Positions 58,263-64,000 of a DNA stretch of 64,000 nucleotides are shown piece after piece. A model generated the notes under the pieces. The model did no database searches, had not been told where the DNA came from, and saw only the letters and a program-made list of their open reading frames with translations. The number at the start of each line of letters is the position of its first letter. Within the stretch, counting starts at the first letter, position 1. This DNA comes from Dromaius novaehollandiae (Eukaryota; Chordata; Aves; Casuariiformes; Dromaiidae): contig NC_088098.1 of the NCBI RefSeq assembly GCF_036370855.1, positions 141,628,721 through 141,692,720 of the forward strand, read 5' to 3'. Both the position numbers and the translations under genes were made by a program.

Positions 58263-61024
58263 ATGTTTCTCCATTACCTAAAGGTGAAGCCAACTATTAT
58301 AATATATATTGAATTAGACATATTCCAGTATATATTAAATTAGACATGTACATCTATAGAATACTTCCAGTAGCAAGAAAGTGAATTATTTACATTAAGC
58401 TAGAAGGTGGAATGCATCTGAGCCAAACTGAACTGAACTGAGCCTCCTACCTCCCAGACTGATCTGGTCAAGAATGCTGTCTGCCTTTATTCTCCTGCCC
58501 GCCCCCCCTTCTTCTTCCAGTGATCAGCTAAACCATCAGATGAAGAAAACACTGCTGATTAAATTTCTGTGAGAAAAGTTTTGATTTAGATTGATCAATA
58601 CTTCCTCTTTAAAAAGATTTTTGGAAAATTCCTAGCCTCTTCATCTAGAAATTAATGTAATCAGCTTCTACTGTTCAATTTTTGTGGGAACATATCTGTT
58701 ATGCACTTTACTGAAGGAAAAAAAGGTCCTGTCTACAGCAGATGTATATAAAATATCTTTCATCCCTAAAGATTGCTTTATTATTAAAAAAGTGCCTCTA
58801 ATCTTGAAATTATTATTTCTTAGATTTGTACTCCCTTTTTGTGTATTTTAAAAATTATGTAGAGATTTATGGAAATGTGATCTGCCTCTACAGCTTTGTT
58901 TCCAGAGCTGAACCACTGAAAGCTGTTCAACATCGCTTAATCACACGAAACAGTAATTTCATTGGAGTGCTTAAACTTCTTACTGTTGCTTCTCCCAGGC
59001 TTTTCTGTAAGTCCATTCAGACAAGAAAATATAGACTCCACTTGTGGACTAGGAACAGCCATAAGACTGTCCTCTTTTATGCTTTTTTTATTCAATAAAA
59101 CATCCCACATAATTCAACAGATGGAGTGCCAATATGGTAGATGTAATGTGGTGATGACACTGCAAAGGTTAAAAAGGAGAATTTCTTTAATCTCTTTAAA
59201 ATGGTCAAAGGAAAGACGTAAACATGTAGCTTGTGTGTGGTGAGACATTTCCTTGATAAAATTCAACAAACATCAGATTTCTACCCTGAATTTTTTGTAC
59301 AGAAGATGCTTTTTTTTTACAGCTGTGATTTCTGTTAGTTTTTTTAAAGCTTCATGAGCTCTGTTTGAGAAATCTGTTTTGCAATCTGTTTAGTAAATAA
59401 CAAAAATGATTTCTAATTTGTGAAAATAAACATAAATTTTGCAGTGTTTTGTGTCAACATTTCTGATTTTATAGGCAAATGCCAGCATTGGCAGTTACCA
59501 AAACATTGTAAACCAATTGATAGCCACAATGTTATTTTACTTTGACAACTGTTTACTCAGTCTGTCCTGATCCTCTTGCACATTTTATACCATTGTCAAA
59601 GTACTACTTGCTCTTCCCTGCAGGTATTTTTAGTACACTTTTGAAGTTTTCCTTTGCAATACATTTTTCTATCCAGAGGTGATAAAAAAAATACAATTTT
59701 CTTCTATCAATCTGCAAACCAAACACTTCTAGTTAAGTTACACTATTATGGGGAGAAAACACAACTCAATCCTACCCACTAAGTTTTTGGATATTTGAAA
59801 TAAAACTATAGGGCTAAAAGGGCTTATCAAATTTCAAGTTGCCTTAATACCTTTAAGTTCTCAACAATGACCAGAGAAAACTTCTCTGGTTTGGTTTTAA
59901 GGCAGAAGATACTATTAGTCTTTCAGAAAACAAATAGTATTACTTCCATTTTCTCTGTAGGAAATAAGCCATTAATAACATTTGCACGTTAGCAGTTGCA
60001 AAGACTTCAGATTTTAACTGATATGCATTTCTCTTAAGAAAACAGTTCATAGTATTTTATTAATGGTGCTAAAATCTTATTAATAAATACCAGTCTTCAG
60101 GTAGGAGAACTGCAATTAATTTATATTTATTATTATAGACATAGGATTTAAAGTAAATGAGTAGAAATGTCTGGAAAGTTTGGAGCCACTATGGGATATG
60201 GGGAATGGAAGAAAATAAGGTATATGGAGTTAATCACCTGTATATTGTCCCAATTTCTGTTACTGTAGCCAATTTTCTTGCAATCTCACAGTCTCTTTTC
60301 TCATTCATATACTCAATTGTTGCAGGAAGGTAAGATATCATGGCATCAGGTTACATTAAGCCACTTCTATTCATAACGAGGCGCTGAAGCTTTCTTTCGG
60401 GAAAAGCATACTTCTTCATAACTTCCAGGCTAACAACCATGTGATAAAACCATCTTCAATCCATCCTTGGTAGGAGTGTAGTGGTGTTGCAGGCCTATCA
60501 ACACTCCTTTAGTAAAAAGCTCCAGGAAGAACCTGCTCCAATCTGCAGGACTACTGGAAAGTGCTTCCTTGGAGGCTGATTACTGGTATGACCTAGCAGA
60601 GGAAGGAGCATGTGTACTGACAGACTTCTATGGCTAGATTCTGGAAACCAAACATGGCCTAGTATATGTAATAGGTTAATATATAACCTTAGTGAAATAG
60701 ATTTAGTTCTTTCTTCCCTTTCAATGGGTAATTTTACAGAAGCACTAACAAACTAAGAACTGAAATGTTAAGTTTAGAAACACCTCACAAGATCCCAGCA
60801 TTCTCTTTGAAATATATTTTAGCCTTATGTCTCTAACGACAAATTTGAGAGTATCACTGGTTACCTACAGCCTTAAAATTCACAACTTTGTATTGTATTT
60901 GCATTTTACTATATTGAGATTTATATCATGATAAAATATTCAATACAGTCTAAGAATGCACACAGAACCACTTCAGCGTCTTTCTTCAACTGTAGTTACA
61001 ATTCAGTTGTATTCTTTCTTTCAA
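58263..61024. other. Non-coding stretch, no gene recognised
   Basis: 2.8 kb of AT-rich DNA. A 20-bp imperfect tandem pair occurs near 58302-58347. A perfect 9-bp hairpin lies at 59870-59890. Overlapping frames at 58826-59098 (90 codons) and 58962-59243 (93 codons) have no recognised domain. The less AT-rich patch at 60360-60620 is unassigned. Confidence 0.6.
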
Positions 61025-61840
61025 AGAAAGGGCTGTGCTGCCATTCAGAGGGACCTCAACAGGCTGGAGAGATGGGCAGAGAGGAACCTCAGGAAGTTCA
61101 ATGAAGGGAAGAGCAGGGTCCTGCACCTGAGCAGAAATAACCCCATGCACCAGTACAGGCTGGGGGCTGACTTGCTGGAAAGCAGGGCTGCAGAGGAAGA
61201 CCTGGATGACAAATTGACTATGACCAGCAGTATGCCCTTGTGGCCAAAAAGGCCTATGATATCCTGGGCTGCATTAGGCAGAGCATTGCCAGCAGGTTAA
61301 GGGATGTGATCCTCCCCCTCTACTCAACCCAGATGAGGTCACACCTGGAGTACTGTGTCCAGTTCTGGGCTCCCCAATACAAGAGAGACATGGAGTTGCT
61401 GAAGTGAGTCCAGTGAAGGGCTACTAAGATGAAAGGACTGGAGCATCTCTCTTATGAGGAAAGGCTGCAGAGCTGGGCTTGTTCAGTGTGGAGAAGAGAA
61501 GACTGTGGAGGGGGGGATCTGAAGAGAGGGTGTAAAGAAGATGAGGCCAGACTCTTCTCAGTGGTGCCCAGTGACAGGACAAGAGGCAATGGGCACAAAC
61601 TGAAACACAGGAAGTTCCATCTGAACAGGAGAAACTTGTTTACTGTGAGGGTGACAGAGCACTGGAACAGGTTGCCCAGAGAGGTTGTGGAGTAGCTTTC
61701 TTTGGGGATATTCAAAAGCCATCGGGACAGGGTCCTGGGCAATGTGATCCTGTTCTAGGTGACCCTACTTGAGCAGGGGGGTTGGACTAGATGATCCCCA
61801 GAGGTCCCTTCCAACCTCAACCATTCTGTGATTCTGCAAA
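61025..61840 (+). mobile_element. CR1 LINE 3' end (5'-truncated, plus strand), best-preserved copy
   Basis: A 5'-truncated CR1 retrotransposon, the main autonomous LINE of birds. Its ORF2 encodes endonuclease and reverse transcriptase for target-primed insertion. Only the part after the catalytic core remains. The thumb/tail region begins at about 61050 (Leu-Glu-Arg-Trp-Ala-Glu motif), and the conserved His-Leu-Glu-Tyr-Cys motif lies at 61342-61356. The ORF2 tail closes at a premature TAG at 61693-61695. The copy is dead: the first half is open in one frame to about 61195, the rest needs a shift to another frame, and a TGA at 61405-61407 lies where the family has an arginine codon. The 3' UTR ends with the CR1 hallmark GGACTAGATGATCCC (61785-61799), then CCTTCCAACC and CATTCTGTGATTCTG (61823-61837). 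No poly(A) and no target-site duplication are seen, as expected for CR1. Confidence 0.97.
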
Positions 61841-61999
61841 AGCAGATACGTCTAGAATTCATCATAATTCCTTAACAAGGACTCTGATTTGACTGCAGAA
61901 TAGGTATCAGCTGACAGAATTTTCACCTTGTTATTGCTGGAACCTGTTTTACTAACCATACCAACTCAGTTTTAAACACCATAGGCTTCCCTTTTCTTT
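61841..61999. other. Short non-coding spacer between CR1 and homopurine tract
   Basis: About 160 bp of ordinary sequence. Nothing recognised. Confidence 0.7.
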
Positions 62000-62333
62000 G
62001 GGGGGAAGGGGGAGGGGGAGGGGGAAGGGGGAGGGGGAAGGGGGAGGGGGAAGGGGGAGGGGGAAGGGGGAGGGGGAGGGGGAGGGGGAAGGGGGAGGGG
62101 GAGGGGGAGGGGGAGGGGAAGGGGAAGGGGGAGGGGGAGGGGGAGGGGGAGGGGAAGGGGAAGGGGAAGGGGGAGGGGGAGGGGGAGGGGGAGGGGGAGG
62201 GGGAGGGGGAGGGGGAGGGGAAGGGGAAGGGGAAGGGGGAGGGGAGGGGAAGGGGAAGGGGAAGGGGAAGGGGAAGGGGGAGGGGAAGGGGGAGGGGGAG
62301 GGGAAGGGGAAGGGGGAGGGGAAGGGGAAAGAA
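62000..62333 (+). repeat. 334-nt uninterrupted homopurine tract, GGGGGA/GGGGAA repeat
   Basis: Every base from 62000 to 62333 on the plus strand is G or A, arranged as GGGGGA (hexamer) and GGGGAA units in mixed order. The dense runs of four or five G make it a strong candidate for G-quadruplex formation and, as a homopurine/homopyrimidine duplex, for triplex (H-DNA). The overlapping 126-143-codon frames here (61998-62378 plus; 61923-62351 and 61952-62383 minus) are the repeat read as Gly/Glu/Lys or Pro/Ser/Phe peptide and are not genes. Assembly length may be unreliable because such repeats are hard to sequence. Confidence 0.98.
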
Positions 62334-62583
62334 CAAGAAAATCTCTGCCAAACCTTTAAAAGACCTTCATTCAGCTGACACAAATTTAAAAAGAGGTTTG
62401 TTCCACATGTCCCAAAAGTTTATCTATGGCTGAAGCAGTTCAGCCAATATCCTTTCCCCCAATTAAAAATATCATATGCTTAGTATGTAAAGAAACTAAC
62501 AAGGTAAAATTCCATCATCTCAAAATGCTTATTTACTAGGAATGTGTCCAGGTATCTTTAGCTAAAGATATGGCCAGGCTCTT

Positions 62584-62618
<35 letters not shown>

Positions 62619-64000
62619 ACTTATCCATTTCCCTGAAATAGAAAATTCTCTTTAATAATAACCCTATTTTGCAGCTTAAAAAACAGAGGCACAGAAAGAT
62701 CAAATGGCCTGTCCCAAAATTACTTAAAGATTCTCTAGTATATCCAGGAATCAAATCAGATACCAGAACCTGGCATCCAAGTTTAGTTCCATAACTGCAA
62801 ATCTAGTCTTCTATTTTTGCTCTTAAGAAGGAAGAATATTGTTCCCTTATTACTTATTACCTTATTACTATCTTTTATGAATGCTTTGTCAACATTTCCT
62901 TAGAGGAAATTTTTTAATATGTCTCTTTGTTACCTATTCTTTTAAGAGAAAAGACTACTGCAGTGACCCTAAGGATGGTTTTGGCTTTAGGGGTCACAGG
63001 TGGAACCACCTCTCTCTCTCCTCTTGCTGCTGAATATTTTTAGCTGTTGTTGAATTTTCTCTATTTCTTCTCTACCTGTAAAGTAGCATGTCTTGCCAAG
63101 GCATCCTTGAAGTAATATGAACACATTATTCACAGCCTTAATTTGCTAAGGCTAGTATATGCATCATTTTGGAAATAACCTAACAACACGATATAAATGC
63201 TTAATTTTAATGGTCACCTATCTGCAGGTATCTATTACCCTCAGTAAAGTATATGGTAAAACACACAGAGCACATGACAGTTATAAACCCCCAGTAATTG
63301 CTGCAAATGAATTTGCTCTGTTTTAAGGTTTAGGAGTTTTATTAAATATGGCTTATATAAGGCTCAGTAAATTATTTATTAGGCAATAATCCTTAAAATG
63401 GATTTGCTTTTGTTGATGGTTGACCAGTTACAACTGTTTAACAAATCATTCATAATAAAATAAGTACAGGCTTAAATGCTGCATAAACATCAAGCCATTT
63501 TAAATTAATGTAATCATCTGTTTATAATTCTTGGTTTGATTCAGTGATTATAGCAGCCTTTTACAAGAAAAGCCAGCCAGAGTTATTTTGTTTGTTTTTA
63601 TTTTGTATATGTTCTTCTGGGTTTGTGGGGACAATCTTGATATAATAGTGAGACCATGCAATATACTTATAAATCACACATTTCCTGGGTGGATGTTTTT
63701 GTCCAAGCTGGGTATATGTTACAGCTGTTATTTGCTAATATTTTGTTGAAAAATGACTTTGTATGAATGACCTTTTCTTGGCTTCCAACAGTTAGCTCAT
63801 CTCAACTCTCACATGATCACTGTGGGCAGTGAATCACCAATGCTGTAGTGATTCACTTACTTTATACAAACTGTAAGGGTAGAATATTAGTATATTTAGT
63901 TACAGTCTATTAGAAGATTCACGTATTTATCTATTTGTGTTAGAAAATGATAGATCATGAAATGATGTTCCACAACACTCTTCATCCGTATATTCTTCCC
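62334..64000. other. Non-coding stretch, no gene recognised
   Basis: AT-rich DNA with one poly(A) tract. The part from about 63130 to 63600 is repeat-free and dense in TTTATTA, TAATTT and TTAAATTAATG (63500-63510) words, resembling conserved regulatory DNA. No RNA gene or coding exon is recognised. Confidence 0.6.
62585..62614 (+). repeat. Poly(A)30 tract
   Basis: Thirty uninterrupted A. The 60 bp upstream do not resemble a known SINE or a processed pseudogene, so the origin is unclear. Confidence 0.95.

Noticed and set aside
61923..62383. Proline/serine/phenylalanine-rich minus-strand frames (142 and 143 codons) and a Gly/Glu/Lys-rich plus-strand frame (126 codons)
   Set aside because: Pure artefact of the GGGGGA/GGGGAA homopurine repeat.
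1..64000. CRISPR array, bacterial operon, phage or plasmid genes, rRNA
   Set aside because: No regularly spaced direct repeats, no ribosome-binding-site-led gene strings, no rRNA-like sequence. The CR1 and LTR content shows vertebrate nuclear DNA.

Overview
The window looks like bird nuclear DNA: AT-rich, gene-poor, non-coding sequence broken by CR1-type LINE remnants and LTR-type retroelement pieces. The best taxonomic clue is the CR1 copy at 61025-61840. It has the characteristic CR1 3' end and a 3' half of ORF2 related to avian CR1. Three more CR1 fragments (2435-2900, 43870-44015, 57590-58262) and one old one (9425-10245) point the same way, as does an LTR-type repeat at 47541-48965 whose 3' end resembles dispersed avian LTR sequences I recall. 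I saw no bacterial, plasmid or phage features, no rRNA, no credible tRNA and no CRISPR array.

Layout. 1-2434: plain AT-rich DNA. 2435-3884: a minus-strand CR1 3' end, a polypyrimidine tract and a well-delimited solo LTR (3433-3879, minus strand, 5-bp target-site duplication GTGCT). 3885-9424: unique-looking DNA with a perfect 12-bp hairpin. 9425-10245: old CR1. 10246-21119: unique-looking DNA with microsatellites, a perfect palindrome and a possible degraded repeat. 21120-22031: LTR-like block whose last 256 bp recur, about 94% identical, at 33508-33762. 22032-35980: long non-coding stretch with several blocks that look like conserved regulatory DNA. 35989-36835: LTR-like block. 36844-47540: non-coding, with a CR1 scrap at 43870. 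47541-48965: GC-rich LTR-type composite with internal duplications. 48966-61024: non-coding with another old CR1. 61025-62333: the best CR1 copy, then a 334-nt uninterrupted homopurine tract. 62334-64000: non-coding.

No protein-coding gene can be supported. The longest open frames outside repeats are about 90-114 codons, have no domain I recognise and fit chance in 64 kb of AT-rich DNA. Three short segments with good splice-site context (12302-12345, 34905-34969, 43663-43740) are listed only as weak exon candidates. The window is therefore most likely an intergenic desert or the inside of a very large intron. The parts worth following are the shared LTR-like repeat pair, the composite GC-rich element, the cleanly bounded solo LTR and the long homopurine tract. 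All identities were judged by eye; no database search was possible.
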